DNA from: Magnolia sinica
Lineage: Eukaryota; Streptophyta; Magnoliopsida; Magnoliales; Magnoliaceae
Assembly: GCF_029962835.1 (NCBI RefSeq)
Contig: NC_080575.1
Span: forward strand, 62,909,493-62,973,492
Direction: 5' to 3'
Length of the DNA stretch: 64,000 nucleotides
The notes beneath the pieces are model-generated. The model was not told where the DNA came from, did not search any database, and saw only the letters and a program-made list of their open reading frames with translations. Below, piece by piece: positions 62,861 to 64,000 of this stretch. The number at the start of each line of letters is the position of its first letter. Position 1 is the first letter of the stretch. The position numbers and the translations under genes are program-made.

Positions 62861-62881
62861 TCACTAGCATAAGGCCATTTA

Positions 62882-64000
62882 AATTTATCGAAATCAATAG
62901 CACCGCCAAGCTGATATACTATGTTAACTTTAAAATTGTTTCATATCATCAGTGAGTGCGGTACGTTAATTTCGATTTATTATTCCAACAGGGCCAATTG
63001 TGATGCGACAACAATTATGTACGAGAATCGCAACAACAATGGCGACTTATCACATATGAAGCCGAACGCACATAAGGCTTATCATTATTTAGCGATGGCG
63101 ATGTGGTAGAACTATATGGGTAGCAGTGTCGCATGTGGCCCTAAAAAGCCCGGAAAGAGCATCACATGCACCCATGTGGGCAGTGACCTATGCCATCTGT
63201 ATAGCTTCAGGCAGTGTCACGTGGGCAGCCAGAGAGCACCCCCTCGTGAATGGGTCTGACCTTGCTGATGAAAGAAAAGTGAGTCTCTGAAGTAAGATGA
63301 CTCCCCAGATCCCTAGTTTGATTTGAGTAGTAATGCGTGAGGACAGGTCTCAGAAGCAACATGACCCCTCATTGATGGACTGTCAGCCTTGGATTTGGTA
63401 CCCGACAATAGCCTTGTGCGCCCCGTGAACTCTACAGAATTTACCGTGGCCAACCTTGTGCATAAATCTTATTGAGTTCACTACCTCGGTAGCTTCATTG
63501 GGCCCCTCTGATGGATTGCGGTTTGTGAACTCTCTGGCAATGATAAGCCTTGTGAACTCTAGAGAGTTATAGCAGCCATTCGTGTAAGACCAACTCCAAC
63601 TACTAATGAGTCTAAACTGTGATTGCTCCAACTACTTACGAGCCTAAAATGTGTTTGCAACTAACTAGAACCAAAACTTAGTCCCGCCCATTCTAAAACA
63701 TCATATAGGCAATGCTATGCTAACCATTATAATAGCTTATTACTTTGATTAGCATGTACCTATCAAATATGCTTATGAGAATTACTCACGCTTAGAAATA
63801 CTGTGAATCTTAAATCAAATATGTAATTCTAAAAATGTGTATACTCATATGCTTCATATAAAGATGCGATGTCAAAATAACTGTTATTTTCTACTCCAAA
63901 GAAGATGAACTTTCAATGATGATATGTTTGTCCTTTTGAGGAAAACAACAATGTTTTTCTGTGTTTTGCCTACTTGATACTTCAAGAATATTGCCTTCCA
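62882..64000. other. Right end of window, no gene seen
   Basis: AT-rich sequence with a GC-richer patch at 63110-63260 and three phrases like TTGTGAACTCTAGAGAGTT between 63420 and 63570. It may still belong to the Tat 3' region. No protein domain recognised. Confidence 0.4.

Larger units (their letters stand above)
55409..62880 (+). mobile_element. Decayed Tat-lineage Ty3/gypsy retrotransposon (internal region)
   Basis: The order is primer site, degenerate gag-pol start, protease, RT, RNase H, a second archaeal-type RNase H, integrase and a polypurine tract. The second RNase H marks the Tat lineage. A solo LTR (59230-61347) splits it between the second RNase H and the integrase; without that insert the internal region is about 5.3 kb. 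Many stops and one frameshift occur, and several catalytic residues are changed, so it cannot make active enzymes. Confidence 0.88.

Overview
The window is nuclear DNA of a flowering plant. It holds one intron-rich host gene, a 13-exon glycoside hydrolase family 1 (GH1) beta-glucosidase on the + strand at 10073-36618. The rest is transposable elements, miniature inverted-repeat elements and microsatellites. The GH1 exon lengths and phases, GT-AG introns, Tat-lineage Ty3/gypsy elements with a second RNase H, RNase H-bearing LINEs and hAT-like elements all fit an angiosperm. The very abundant 'GTGGGCCCCACCATGATG'-type repeats resemble sequence I associate from memory with magnoliid genomes, but I could not check this. 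LAYOUT. 1-9800: a CACTA-like end, four copies of a miniature element (family A), a decayed LINE (minus strand), a 682-bp hAT-like element with a perfect 8-bp target duplication, and one copy each of miniature families B and C. 9800-10072: the proximal promoter of the GH1 gene, with a G-box palindrome, three 39-42 bp repeats and a TATA box. 10073-36618: the GH1 gene. It has 1590 coding bases (529 codons plus stop) spread over 26.5 kb. Intron 8 is 9.7 kb and carries a nearly full-length antisense LINE (18941-25575) with a perfect 15-bp target duplication. Introns 3, 4 and 12 carry family B and C elements tied to TA/GA microsatellites, and intron 12 also has a second hAT-like element. 36778-37721: a 5'-truncated LINE with a 12-bp target duplication. 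38531-42470: an LTR-like unit with its own TATA box. 42830-43303: a gypsy fragment. 43304-50189: a long LTR-like unit made largely of degenerate short tandem repeats. 50264-51028: a decayed gypsy integrase on the minus strand. 51029-55402: a candidate 5' LTR carrying a 1.7-kb insert between exact 54-bp direct repeats. 55409-62880: a decayed Tat-type Ty3/gypsy element, split by a 2.1-kb solo LTR with a perfect 5-bp target duplication. HOW IT FITS TOGETHER. The GH1 reading frame is unbroken and keeps every glycone-pocket residue I could locate, so it is probably functional or recently so. Its N-terminus looks like a plastid transit peptide and contains an in-frame 42-bp duplication. The loop that normally carries the conserved aglycone-site Trp is changed. 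The transposons with recognisable coding sequence are all broken by stops or active-site changes. I saw no tRNA, rRNA, CRISPR array or prokaryote-type operon. I found no convincing new multi-gene system; the most interesting signals are structural.
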